Shown: positions 37,624 through 47,052 of the stretch, piece by piece | Layout of the letters: every line of letters begins with the position of its first letter | Numbering within the stretch: position 1 is the stretch's first letter | Assembly: GCA_029379225.1 (NCBI GenBank) | Contig: JAQYWR010000008.1 | Coordinates: 106,086 to 170,085 of the forward strand | Direction: 5' to 3' | DNA length: 64,000 nucleotides | Origin: Nostoc sp. S4 | Lineage (GTDB): Bacteria > Cyanobacteriota > Cyanobacteriia > Cyanobacteriales > Nostocaceae | Made by a program: the position numbers and the translations under genes | The notes under the pieces: model-generated | Seen by the model: the letters and a program-made list of their open reading frames with translations, nothing else | Told to the model about the DNA's origin: nothing | Database searches by the model: none

Positions 37624-37806
37624 ATGAGTCTTGAAGATAGAGCAAAAGCCGTTGCTAAAAACATCGAAGGTAAAGCGCAAGAAATAGTTGGAAATATAAC
37701 TGGCGACCCTGAAGATAAAGCCGAAGGTCAAGCTAAGCAAGCTGAATCACAGGTTCGTCATACAGTTGAAAATGTCAAAGATGAAGTTAAGAAAGGTCTA
37801 GAGTAA
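37624..37806 (+). CDS. CsbD family stress protein
   Basis: 60 aa, highly charged and helical. MSLEDRAKAVAKNIEGKAQEIVGNITGDPEDKAEGQAKQAESQ matches the CsbD core, in particular the G(K/N)AQE..G.ITGD.EDKAEG.A phrase. Such proteins are strongly induced by general stress; their mechanism is unknown. A TAGGAG ribosome binding site precedes the ATG. A terminator hairpin lies 230 bp downstream. Confidence 0.93.
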   Translation: MSLEDRAKAVAKNIEGKAQEIVGNITGDPEDKAEGQAKQAESQVRHTVENVKDEVKKGLE

Positions 37807-38037
37807 ACTGAATTTTATATCAAAAGAAGGTGCAAGTAGAACTATAATTTACTAAACCTTCTTTCTAATTTTAATTTTCTGTGTCTTTATTGAGTTTAAG
37901 TTTTGATACATTAGTTTGCAACTGAGTAGAGCGATCAATTAAAAAATAAAAACAAAATTTTGATTATCGAAAAAAATAATTTTGAAATCAGTGCGAAATT
38001 CTGTTTCTGTCTACCTCCTAATTCTAAGTTTTTTATT

Positions 38038-38077
38038 AGTGTTCGTAGGATTTTATTTGCGAACACTATTTTTTGTA
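38038..38077 (+). terminator. Rho-independent terminator downstream of csbD
   Basis: AGTGTTCG (38038-38045) pairs with CGAACACT (38060-38067), then ATTTTTTGT follows. It is 230 bp after the csbD stop, with no gene recognised between. Confidence 0.7.
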
Positions 38078-38112
38078 ATTCTACTTTGATTTTTGAAGAT
38101 TTTCGTTCCTTA

Positions 38113-38144
38113 GATCCTCGACTTTTTGGCAGAAGTCGGGGATC
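38113..38144. repeat. hairpin of a dispersed GATCC-type repeat
   Basis: GATCC-CGACTT pairs with AAGTCG-GGATC. The CCCCGACTTTTT-like part also occurs near 42.2 kb, so it is probably a copy of a Nostoc dispersed unit. Confidence 0.5.
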
Positions 38145-38209
38145 TAACTTTTCACGAACGATTAAGTATGGCTATATTTTTAGTTTATAAACAAATAGCC
38201 TCTGAACTT

Positions 38210-39304
38210 CTAGTTTTCATCAGCCACAGGTAGACGTATTGTAAATGTACTACCTTGTCCTGGTTCGGATATCACATCGATTGTGCCTTGATGTGCTTCA
38301 ATAATGCAGCGAGATAGATATAGTCCTAAACCACTACCAGAACGCTGGTGTTTACCTTGGCGAAATCGCTCAAATAATATTGCTTGGTCTTGTTTAGAAA
38401 TTCCCGACCCTGTATCTTGAATATTAATAGTTACATCTGGCAAATCAAGATAGCAGTGAATATTTACAGAACCTCGATCTGTAAATTTGATAGCGTTACC
38501 GATGATATTTGTAAAAACTCGCCGCAGTTCTACGCGATCGCCCATCACTGTGGTTGCAATTTTTCCTATATCAATATTCACAACTAATCCTTTTTCTTCG
38601 GCTAAGGGAGTTAATTCTTGAGCAACTTCACTAACTAATTCCTGAATATCACAAGGAGAAATTTTTAAGATTTTACAGCCTGCCTCATGACGATAAACTT
38701 CTAACAAAGTATTTACCATTTCTAGCAGGTCTTGGTTACTGCCAATCATGGTATTAATTATTTCTTGCAATTGTGGCGAAACTTCGCAAAACCTGCCTTC
38801 TAGCAACAATTTTAAAATCCGGTTCGAGGCTACTAGTGGTATACGTAAATCGTGAGTAAAACGCGAGACAAAATCTGCCCGCAAGTTAGCCATTTGATCT
38901 CGTTCGTCGATACTATGCTTAAGCCGCAGGAGCGATCGCACTCGTGCATCTAGTTCATCTGGATCGAATGGTTTACGAATAAAGTCATCTGCACCTGCAT
39001 CAAGTCCTTGAACAACGCTTGACTCATAATGAGCTGTAATTAGCAAAATCGGGATAAATGGCAATGCTTGATTTTTTCGGATGCGTCGAGTAAATTCATA
39101 CCCATCGATCCCTGGCATCATCACATCTAAGAGAATTAAATCTGGTGGCGACTCTTCAACCATATTCAGAGCAATTTTACTATCTTCCACTAAGCTAATT
39201 TCATAGTCCTTATCTTGTAGGACTGCTTCTAGGATGAGTAAATTGTCAAGAATATCATCAACGACGAGAATTTTATCTTTTTTAACAGTTTTAGTTAAAG
39301 ACAT
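38210..39304 (-). CDS. receiver-histidine kinase (REC-HisKA-HATPase)
   Basis: 364 aa from ATG 39304 (frame open 13 codons further). The receiver domain is N-terminal: KILVVDDILDNLLIL, LILLDVMMPGIDGYEF, and the Lys in DDFIRKPFDPDELDARV. The kinase half has the DHp segment RFTHDLRIPLVASN, then FTNIIGNAIKFTDRG, DTGSGISKQDQ and GSGLGLYLS. It lacks membrane segments, so it is a cytoplasmic relay kinase. It is divergent from the LuxR-type regulator 580 bp away, a possible partner. Confidence 0.92.
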   Translation of the reverse strand: MSLTKTVKKDKILVVDDILDNLLILEAVLQDKDYEISLVEDSKIALNMVEESPPDLILLDVMMPGIDGYEFTRRIRKNQALPFIPILLITAHYESSVVQGLDAGADDFIRKPFDPDELDARVRSLLRLKHSIDERDQMANLRADFVSRFTHDLRIPLVASNRILKLLLEGRFCEVSPQLQEIINTMIGSNQDLLEMVNTLLEVYRHEAGCKILKISPCDIQELVSEVAQELTPLAEEKGLVVNIDIGKIATTVMGDRVELRRVFTNIIGNAIKFTDRGSVNIHCYLDLPDVTINIQDTGSGISKQDQAILFERFRQGKHQRSGSGLGLYLSRCIIEAHQGTIDVISEPGQGSTFTIRLPVADEN

Positions 39305-39886
39305 GGCTAAATAAAAAAAGACGTGCTTGGCTATCCCTCGCAAATCTAGTAATAGCTTACTTCAACAGCGGTGAGATTATTAAATATTTCACTTTTTCGT
39401 TTAAAGTTACTGAATTTAAGATAACTAATTCAGCAATTCTACTTAAATAATTCGTATAATATATATTTAGCGGTATTAAATTTAGTTTTTATTAAGTATA
39501 TTAGCTAGTTGATTCTCCATAGCTGCGAGTAAAGTGCTAGGGTGAAGTAGTTTAGTCCATTGTGGGTGCATTCTTCTTAGTCTAGGAAGAGTAACTGATT
39601 GAATAGCCCCAGACTGGGACTTGCTACCAGATTTCAGAATTCAGTTGTATGCCATAAAAGATCTATCTTCAAAACAATGTATAAAAATATTTTTTAATTT
39701 AATTATATTGTTCAGATAGAAACCTTGCCTCTTGAAAAACTTCCGATATCGGGTTATTTATGTCTAATGGTAGATGCCATTCAGGGAACAATCCCAGAGA
39801 TATTGCTTTTTGTATAAAATCCTGAATGTGACAACAGGATTATTTTAATGTGTACTTTAGATAGATAACAGTAAAGTTAAGTAACT
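39305..39886. other. 582-bp spacer between divergent signalling genes
   Basis: No ORF, tRNA or clear hairpin was recognised. It must hold the promoters of the kinase (minus) and the response regulator (plus). Confidence 0.5.
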
Positions 39887-40606
39887 ATGAGTGAAATCAA
39901 GATCCTCGTGATTGAAGATCATAACCTTACGAGAATTGGTTTACGGGCTGCCCTGCAAACCCAGCCAGAAATAAACATTGTTGGTGAAGCGGCCAATGCC
40001 GCAGATGGAATAGAGCTATTGAAAACTCTCAAGCCTGATGTTGCTACTATTGACATTGGTTTGCCAGATATGGATGGTATCGAACTGACACGAACAATTA
40101 GGCAATATCAAGCAGAGAAGGAAGACTATACAACAAAGCTGCTGATTTTAACAATGCAAAATAGCGAGCAGGCAGTCTTAGCAGCATTTGCAGCAGGTGC
40201 AGATTCTTACTGTATGAAGGATATCGAAAGTGAGAAACTAGTAGAAGCTGTGCAAACGACCTATGCAGGTAGCTCGTGGATCGATCCAACGATCGCAGAC
40301 CTTGTACTACAGCAAATACGTCAAGATTTCCCTGATACTAGCAGAGGAACCGCAGGAAAAAGAGTGTTGATTGAAGGTATTGACCCAGATATTGAGAAAA
40401 CTATCGTCAGCTATCCTTTAACTCAACGCGAAATGGATGTTTTAGAGTTGATTGTCGCTGGGTGTGATAATGCAGAAATCGCTAAAAGACTTTATCTAAC
40501 AGTTGGTACTGTCAAAACTCATGTTCGCGGGATTCTGAATAAACTCTGTGTTGCTGACCGTACACAAGCTGCTGTGCGTGCCTTGCGTGCGGGATTAGTA
40601 CCTTAA
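39887..40606 (+). CDS. NarL/FixJ-type response regulator
   Basis: 239 aa. The receiver has IEDHNLTRIGLRAALQT, the phosphoacceptor Asp in ATIDIGLPDMDGIEL, LTMQ and the Lys of YCMKD. The C-terminal LuxR helix-turn-helix is LTQREMDVLELIVAGCDNAEIAKRLYLTVGTVKTHVRGILNKL. About 30 extra residues link the domains. It binds DNA once phosphorylated. The nearest kinase is the divergent REC-kinase; pairing is inferred from position. Confidence 0.93.
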   Translation: MSEIKILVIEDHNLTRIGLRAALQTQPEINIVGEAANAADGIELLKTLKPDVATIDIGLPDMDGIELTRTIRQYQAEKEDYTTKLLILTMQNSEQAVLAAFAAGADSYCMKDIESEKLVEAVQTTYAGSSWIDPTIADLVLQQIRQDFPDTSRGTAGKRVLIEGIDPDIEKTIVSYPLTQREMDVLELIVAGCDNAEIAKRLYLTVGTVKTHVRGILNKLCVADRTQAAVRALRAGLVP

Positions 40607-40719
40607 AAAATCAAAAAAATAAGTACAAAGTCAAAATCAATACTGGATTATGATTTTTGCACTTGACAAAAATCATAAAATACGCAATAATTGTAAATTG
40701 TGGATAAAGATAATTGCCA

Positions 40720-40801
40720 GCGGAACTGGCGGAATTGGCAGACGCGCTAGATTCAGGTTCTAGTGCCGCAAGGCTTCCGGGTTCAAGTCCCGGGTTCCGC
40801 A
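40720..40801 (+). tRNA. tRNA-Leu (CAG)
   Basis: Acceptor stem GCGGAAC pairs with GTTCCGC, then discriminator A. The anticodon stem CTAGA-TCTAG encloses loop TTCAGGT (anticodon CAG). A long class-II variable arm (TGCCGCAAGGCTT) and GGTTCAAGTCC T-arm are present. No transposon end follows this tRNA. Confidence 0.96.
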
Positions 40802-40890
40802 TTTTGAGTTATGACTTAAGAGTTAGGAGTAGAAAGCTAATTTAGTTTATTTTAATTCCTAACTTATCATTCCTGAGTCCTAACTTTTTG

Positions 40891-41670
40891 ATGTTAACCA
40901 GCTTACAAAATCCCCTAATCAAGCAAATCCGCAAATTACACTCAACCAAAGAGCGGCATCAGCAGCAGTTATTTTTGCTAGAAGGGACGCACTTGTTAGA
41001 GGAAGCTTGTGCGGTGAATTACCCACTACAAACAGTGTGTTGTACTCCAGATTGGCAAGCAACCCATTCATTGTTGTGGGAAGAAGCTTGTAAGCGATGC
41101 GATCGCGCCGAAATTGTGAGTAGAGAAGTATTGGATGCGATCGCCACTACAGTCCAACCCGATGGTGTCGTAGCAACAGCAAAACGCAGCGATGCTCAAA
41201 CCCAAGCGCCTTTTACTGGTATAGTCCTAGCTTTAGAAACAGTACAAGATCCTGGTAACCTGGGTACGATGATTCGCACTGCGGCGGCGGCTGGGGCATC
41301 AGGATTGTGGTTAAGTGGAGATAGTGTAGATTTAGACAATCCCAAAGTTCTACGTGCTTCGGCGGGGCAATGGTTTCGCCTAGCAACCGCAGTAACCCAG
41401 GATTTAAAAGCGACAGTACAACAAAGTCAGCAAGCAGGAATGCAGGTAATAGCAACATTACCTAATGCCAGCTTAACTTATTGGCAAGTGGACTGGCGAA
41501 AACCGAGTTTGATATTGCTGGGGAACGAAGGTGCTGGGTTGTCAGCAAATTTAGCAGCAATGGCAGATAAGCAAGTGAGAATTCCTCTGAGTCCTGGGGT
41601 GGAATCCTTGAATGTGGCGATCGCAGCTGCTTTAATGTTGTACGAAGCTCAGCGGCAAATGAGTCATTAA
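40891..41670 (+). CDS. TrmH/SpoU-family RNA 2'-O-methyltransferase
   Basis: 259 aa from ATG 40891 (a TTG at 40888 is alternative). The N-terminal substrate-binding domain starts SLQNPLIKQIRKLHSTKERHQQQLFLLEGTHLLEEA. The SPOUT knot has VLALETVQDPGNLGTMIRTAAAAGASGLWLSG, LLGNEGAGLS and the C-terminal VRIPLSPGVESLNVAIAAALMLYEA. It uses SAM to methylate a ribose in rRNA or tRNA; the target base cannot be read from sequence. It follows tRNA-Leu by 90 bp. Confidence 0.9.
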   Translation: MLTSLQNPLIKQIRKLHSTKERHQQQLFLLEGTHLLEEACAVNYPLQTVCCTPDWQATHSLLWEEACKRCDRAEIVSREVLDAIATTVQPDGVVATAKRSDAQTQAPFTGIVLALETVQDPGNLGTMIRTAAAAGASGLWLSGDSVDLDNPKVLRASAGQWFRLATAVTQDLKATVQQSQQAGMQVIATLPNASLTYWQVDWRKPSLILLGNEGAGLSANLAAMADKQVRIPLSPGVESLNVAIAAALMLYEAQRQMSH

Positions 41671-41719
41671 TCATTGGTCATAAGTGATTAACAAAGGACA
41701 AATGACTAATGACAAACTT

Positions 41720-41953
41720 TCATTTTGTTTTTTGCTCAAAATATTGTTCGATATCGGCAACGGCGTCTTCAAAAGCTGCTAAATCAATATCTGTCAAATC
41801 ATTAACTTCGATTTCATTAGCGCTCTCAGGATGCAATTTTGGTGTCTGTCGATCCTCAGTAGAATTTTCTTGTAACATATCCTCCAATTGGTCGAGGGCT
41901 TCTTGAAACTCTCGATCGGGGTCGTAGTGCTGTGGTCGCTGACTTTGCTCCAT
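41720..41953 (-). CDS. small acidic hypothetical protein
   Basis: 77 aa, strongly acidic and Gln/Glu-rich (DPDREFQEALDQLEDMLQENSTEDR, then DIDLAAFEDAVADIEQYFEQK). Two amphipathic helices flank a disordered middle. No family is recognised; the composition suggests a protein-interaction adapter. It is convergent with the methyltransferase gene. Confidence 0.6.
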   Translation of the reverse strand: MEQSQRPQHYDPDREFQEALDQLEDMLQENSTEDRQTPKLHPESANEIEVNDLTDIDLAAFEDAVADIEQYFEQKTK

Positions 41954-42313
41954 AGGTTGACTTAAAAATCCTAATTTACTAGCGTAATTTTTATAAATTT
42001 AAATTTTGCATATATGACATCATAATTTGTGCCTATCTGCTTTATCAACTTTAGAGCGATCGCTATTTTCGGCTACTTGCTGACATCGAAGGCATCCAGA
42101 GAAAGCAACGCCTACTGGAAAGCGCTATGCAATGAACCTACGAGCCAGTAAGGGAGAGTGCGATCGGCTTCACTACTACCTTAATTTAGCAGGGTAAGCA
42201 CCCCGACTTTTTTGAAAAATCTGGGTTCTGGGGATCTGATTGAGCAATGACTTAAAATTGTAAATGTTTAGTCAAAAATAGCAAATAACTATGCATCCCC
42301 CATTAAAGGTTGA
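41954..42313. other. 360-bp spacer with repeat-derived sequence
   Basis: Contains HIP1 octamers and a CACCCCGACTTTTTTGAAAAA stretch related to the repeat at 38.11 kb. No gene was recognised before the antitoxin remnant. Confidence 0.4.
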
Positions 42314-42511
42314 TATTCCCAATTAAGTGTATGCGAACGAATACAACTTGCAGAGGATTTACGGGATAGCATTCTAACTGACACTAATGCAGTAACTCTG
42401 AGCGAGCAGCAAAAACAAGAATTGGATAAACGTTTAGAAACACATCGTCAAAACCCAAACCAGGGTTCAATCTGGGAAGAGGTTAAGCAAAGACTGGGTT
42501 TTTCTAAATAA
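42314..42511 (+). pseudogene. decayed addiction-module antitoxin (TIGR02574 type)
   Basis: The frame from 42314 to TAA 42509-42511 reads YSQLSVCERIQLAEDLRDSIL and then LSEQQKQELDKRLETHRQNP and SIWEEVKQRLGFSK. This is the full middle and C terminus of the small 'putative addiction module component' family. An in-frame TGA lies at 42311-42313 and no ATG, GTG or TTG is in frame before the conserved part, so the start is lost. It sits 79 bp before hicB. No RelE/ParE toxin partner is next to it. Confidence 0.75.
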
Positions 42512-42590
42512 TTTATCAGTTAATTATTAGCCGACAAGCATTGAATCAGACTTAAATATTGAAATAAAAATCAGTAAAGGTAACTTTGAT

Positions 42591-42815
42591 ATGTCGTATA
42601 AAGTTAGTATTGTTATCGAAAAAGACGAATATGGATATTATGCTTATTGCCCCGAACTTCCTGGTTGTCAATCTCAAGGTGATTCCCTAGAAGAAGTACG
42701 GGCAAATATTAAAGAAGCAGTTGAGCTTTATATAGAAACCTTGTCAAATTCAGAAAAACAGGCGCTTCAGAACAAGGAAATATTCACAATCACCTTAGAG
42801 GTAAAAGTTGCCTAA
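42591..42815 (+). CDS. hicB: HicB-type antitoxin
   Basis: 74 aa. The HicB fold is clear: YKVSIVIEKDEYGYYAYCPELPGCQSQGDSLEEVRANIKEAVELYIETL. The C terminus is short (ITLEVKVA), without a separate DNA-binding domain, as in many HicB-like antitoxins. It neutralises HicA and may autoregulate the pair. It overlaps the hicA start by 8 bp. Here antitoxin precedes toxin. Confidence 0.93.
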   Translation: MSYKVSIVIEKDEYGYYAYCPELPGCQSQGDSLEEVRANIKEAVELYIETLSNSEKQALQNKEIFTITLEVKVA

Positions 42816-43047
42816 ACTGCCGTGCCTCATTGCAACAGAAGCGGAAAAACTCTTATTAGATGCAGGCTTTATTCAAATTAGAAGTAAAGGAAGTCACAGG
42901 ATTTATTTTCGAGAAGAAGTGAGAGTAGTGATTCCTTTTCATTCACGAAAAGTATTACACCCAAAAATAGTTAAACAGGTTATACAAGCCATTGAGATTT
43001 CTGAAAATGAAACGACAGCAGAAGAAGTATCCGAAACAGATGAATAA
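42808..43047 (+). CDS. hicA: HicA-type mRNA interferase toxin
   Basis: 79 aa starting at TTG 42808 (MPKLP..., the family's usual N terminus). The catalytic His lies in IRSKGSHRIYFREEVRVVIPFH. HPKIVKQVIQAIEI is the closing helix. HicA cleaves mRNA through a double-stranded-RNA-binding-like fold. The start inside hicB couples toxin to antitoxin translation. The last 15 residues are acidic and extend slightly past the family's usual end. Confidence 0.92.
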   Translation: MPKLPCLIATEAEKLLLDAGFIQIRSKGSHRIYFREEVRVVIPFHSRKVLHPKIVKQVIQAIEISENETTAEEVSETDE

Positions 43048-43098
43048 GAATACTACCCTACCAAAAGGTGGATTTTAAGGGACTTACAAAAAATAAAT

Positions 43099-43136
43099 CA
43101 TCCCACATTATTTGTAGATTTGTAGGGATGTTTTTT
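43099..43136. terminator. bidirectional terminator between hicA and the TPL-like gene
   Basis: CATCCCAC (43099-43106) pairs with GT(A)GGGATG (43122-43130), with TTTTTT after it and AAAAAATAAAT before it, so it can end both convergent transcripts. Confidence 0.8.
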
Positions 43137-43174
43137 CATTGGAAGTTCCTTAGTGCTACCAAAAATTGTTAACT

Positions 43175-44581
<1,407 letters not shown>

Positions 44582-44765
44582 TTAATGCTCCTTGATGTCC
44601 GTCGGCTGAATATTGCACCCATTTTGGTTGCTAAAACGTGCTATTGCCAAGACTCTAATTTCAAGTCCGGCTAAATACTTGTTTTTAAAACTGACGGAAA
44701 GATGCGAGGACGCTGTGACGAGAAGAATTATTTTTAATCAACCAGACTTGAGATGACAAGTAATT

Positions 44766-45002
44766 TTAAGGCTTCGGCGCACACCACTGAGCTACTGCTT
44801 CAATTCGCGCTTGTTGCATCAATTCCCAAACTTGCGATTGATTACAACCATAGGTAGATGTTAACAATTCTTCACCTTGATGTTTTGCTTCATCAGCAGA
44901 TGTGCCAAAAGTGATGATTTCTTCGTCTTGGTTACCTGTAATTTTCTCAACTGGAATCATACAGATGTATTGAGGTTCATTCTGTCTGATTTCTTGTACC
45001 AT
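44766..45002 (-). CDS. small hypothetical protein
   Basis: 78 aa. A start MVQEIRQNEPQYICMIPVEKITGNQDEEIITFGTSADEAKHQGEELL followed by TYGCNQSQVWELMQQARIEAVAQWC has two Cys and a helix at the C terminus. It may belong to a small cyanobacterial family, but I do not recognise it. It is upstream of, and on the same strand as, the TPL-like gene, with 187 bp between. Confidence 0.6.
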   Translation of the reverse strand: MVQEIRQNEPQYICMIPVEKITGNQDEEIITFGTSADEAKHQGEELLTSTYGCNQSQVWELMQQARIEAVAQWCAPKP

Positions 45003-45320
45003 TACTTACTAACCTCACTGATAATAAATGTCTATTTTTAATATATTTCTAACTCCAGATAAACACTAATCAAAGAGAAACAGATTTAATATTTCCGTGA
45101 TTGTGATTTAAAAAATACAATTTTTTATACATAGTTAAGATAATATTAAGAATTTTCTCAAAATCCTGCCTATCTGGAGTGTAAACAGTTACGTGTGTAA
45201 AAATTAAATTAAGCATCAATAAATATCTTTTTGTAAACTTTTGTTTGGTTTTTAGCTTGTAATACATTCTAAATTCTGTATTGAGTCGTTAAAAACATCA
45301 TAAAAATTGGAGGTTATAAA
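45003..45320. other. 318-bp AT-rich spacer
   Basis: A 65-codon minus-strand frame (45070-45267) is Lys/Tyr-rich without motifs or a ribosome binding site and is not called. GGAGG at 45310-45314 serves the small membrane ORF that follows. Confidence 0.45.
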
Positions 45321-45458
45321 ATGGCATTTCGGAATAACTCAGTTACTAATTTGTGGCAGAGATTACGACAAGATTCAGTTGTTTGGGGGTCGTTAGGTCT
45401 TTGGATTAGTGCATTAATTGTAGTGTTAGTAATGCTAGCAGCGTTTTCTAACGCTTAA
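45321..45458 (+). CDS. small single-helix membrane protein, unknown
   Basis: A 45-aa frame from ATG 45321 to TAA 45456-45458, preceded by a strong GGAGG seven nt upstream. The N-terminal half is basic and polar (FRNNSVTNLWQRLRQDS). It is followed by one transmembrane helix (about residues 22-43, SLGLWISALIVVLVMLAAF). The layout (positive inside, then one helix) is that of a membrane miniprotein such as those of photosynthetic complexes, but I do not recognise it. It is 82 bp upstream of the SLH-like gene. Confidence 0.65.
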   Translation: MAFRNNSVTNLWQRLRQDSVVWGSLGLWISALIVVLVMLAAFSNA

Positions 45459-45540
45459 TCTGGGCAAGATTATTCTAGTTCCTGGGCAGCAGCCTGGGAA
45501 CTTAAATTGGGTAAACTGCCATCTCTAAAAAACTAAAATT

Positions 45541-45855
45541 ATGAACTATAAAATTCTGGCAACACTTATAGTACTAGCTACTACTAGCTTTGTTACTCCT
45601 GCTAAATCTCAAGAACCTGTAACTGATACTCCAGCAAAATCAAGTCAAGTTTTGAATGCTTGTGTTCAAAATCAAGCCCAAACTTTACCAAATCCCTTTA
45701 CAGATGTTCCGTCAGACCATTGGGCTTTCAAAGCAGTTATGACTATGTACTATTGTGGTGCATTTCGCAAAGCTACACCACCAGCTTTATTTGAAAAACT
45801 CCAACCAATTCAACGCCAACAGCAACCACAGCAAGAACAGCAGTTTGAAAAATAA
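45541..45855 (+). CDS. secreted protein with one SLH-like motif
   Basis: 104 aa. A signal peptide (LATLIVLATTSFVTPAKSQ) is followed by a short SLH-type motif NPFTDVPSDHWAFKAVMTMYYCGAF. That would normally be one of three repeats binding cell-wall polymer or pyruvylated peptidoglycan. A single motif plus a Gln-rich tail (QRQQQPQQEQQ) makes it a truncated or miniature SLH protein. Two Cys residues could form a disulfide in the periplasm. Confidence 0.75.
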   Translation: MNYKILATLIVLATTSFVTPAKSQEPVTDTPAKSSQVLNACVQNQAQTLPNPFTDVPSDHWAFKAVMTMYYCGAFRKATPPALFEKLQPIQRQQQPQQEQQFEK

Positions 45856-45961
45856 TAAATATAGTAACATTTATCTTAAAAAATCTCCCAAAAAGCTAAA
45901 TTCGAGCCTCGATAATATCAATAATTTTCAACTTAATTCCTATTAAAAAATTAGATTAATT

Positions 45962-46522
45962 TTATTGCGAATTTTGTCCACTAGATAAAAAACTAAACTC
46001 TGATTTAAGATTCCATTGCTTACCGTCATGAAGCAGTAGAGTTAATTTGTCAGCCGTAAACTCAAAATTCAATTGACGCTTTTCAAATTCTGGCCAAGCA
46101 GCTTTAAAATTCTGCTTTGTTAAATCTCGAAATGCAACTGTCATGTGGGGTGTAAAAGGTCGGGTTTGAGAAGCTTGGTTAAGAATTCCCAACTTATTTT
46201 CTACATAAGCCATTAAATTAGCTTGCAAAGTCAAAAGTTCTTGACTTCTGACTACATTAATATAAATAACACGGGGTGGAAAGGCAGCAAATCCACTGAG
46301 TGTAATGGGTACTGACTTTTGTTCGCTAGCAAATTCCTTCAAAGATGCTTCTAGCAATGAGACGTTAGCATCTGCCCATTCAAAGGGCGGTTGCAAGGTA
46401 ATATGAGGCGGAGACTTTTGTGCCCCGCGACTGGCATAATTATCAGCAAAATACTGCTTGATTTGATTAGCGTAGTTTTGAATGTCTTGTGGTGGTAAAA
46501 GGGCAATGAAAAAACGGCTCAT
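45962..46522 (-). CDS. thpR: RNA 2',3'-cyclic phosphodiesterase / 2'-5' RNA ligase family
   Basis: 186 aa 2H phosphoesterase. The two HxT motifs are present: SPPHITLQPPF near residue 39 and FTPHMTVAFRDL near residue 127. MSRFFIALLPP and FPPRVIYINV strands also fit the LigT/ThpR fold. It hydrolyses 2',3'-cyclic phosphate ends of RNA. It faces the YciI-like gene across about 100 bp. Confidence 0.88.
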   Translation of the reverse strand: MSRFFIALLPPQDIQNYANQIKQYFADNYASRGAQKSPPHITLQPPFEWADANVSLLEASLKEFASEQKSVPITLSGFAAFPPRVIYINVVRSQELLTLQANLMAYVENKLGILNQASQTRPFTPHMTVAFRDLTKQNFKAAWPEFEKRQLNFEFTADKLTLLLHDGKQWNLKSEFSFLSSGQNSQ

Positions 46523-46627
46523 TGAATTTTAGATTTGGAATTAGAGGAAGAAGTTAAATTTAATCAATTACAGTACTCACAGGAGAATTTAGAATTCAGG
46601 TCTTTTGTAATGGGAGCTAGCAAGCAA

Positions 46628-46894
46628 ATGCCAACATTTGTCAAGATTGAGCAAGGGAAAGTCGATAAACCTACCTTTGACCAATATATACCTGCTCATA
46701 AAGCCTACATTCAGGAGTTGATTGCTAAAGGACACAAAGCGCGAACAGGCTATTGGGCAGAAGCGCGAGGTGGAATGTTGCTGTTTGAGGCAGCCTCAAG
46801 GGCTGAGGCAGAAGCGATTGTAGCTAGCGATCCATTGGTACAACACGGCTGTGTCAACTATCAGCTATACGAATGGCGGATTGTTATGGAATAA
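46628..46894 (+). CDS. YciI-like protein
   Basis: 88 aa from ATG 46628 (MPTFVKIEQGK). ATG 46610 and a TTG at 46535 are possible starts of longer forms, but MPTFVKIE is the usual beginning in homologues as I recall. It has the dimeric ferredoxin-like layout with PAHKAYIQELIAKGHKARTGYWAEARGGMLLFEAASRAEAEAIVASDPLVQHG, including the R-G-G-active-site-like segment and conserved Asp of SDPLV. Function unknown. It ends 38 bp before the SRP RNA. Confidence 0.8.
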   Translation: MPTFVKIEQGKVDKPTFDQYIPAHKAYIQELIAKGHKARTGYWAEARGGMLLFEAASRAEAEAIVASDPLVQHGCVNYQLYEWRIVME

Positions 46895-46931
46895 GGCACA
46901 CTTACTGACTTTTAATGTTATGCTTTTATAA

Positions 46932-47028
46932 GACCTGGATCTATGCGACTGCAACACCCAAACCTTGTCAGAACCGGAAGGTAGCAGCAACACGGGAGGC
47001 TTGTGGTAGGCGTAGTCTCCGGGTCGCC
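46932..47028 (+). ncRNA. ffs: signal recognition particle RNA (4.5S type)
   Basis: The central conserved loop is present: TTGTCAGAACCGGAAGGTAG followed by CAGCAACACGGGAGGC. GACCTGGA at the 5' end pairs with TCCGGGTC at the 3' end (one G-U pair), closing a single long hairpin of about 95 nt. CCCTATTTT follows as terminator-like sequence. The ends are estimated from base pairing. Confidence 0.9.
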
Positions 47029-47052
47029 CTATTTTAGGAGCGTTCAGCAGCA

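Noticed and set aside
40720..40890. Second CAST-type end after tRNA-Leu
   Set aside because: The sequence after 40801 has no TGTACA and no GTGACA-type repeats.
45070..45267. 65-codon minus-strand frame
   Set aside because: Tyr/Lys/Phe-rich, no domain and no ribosome binding site; in AT-rich spacer.
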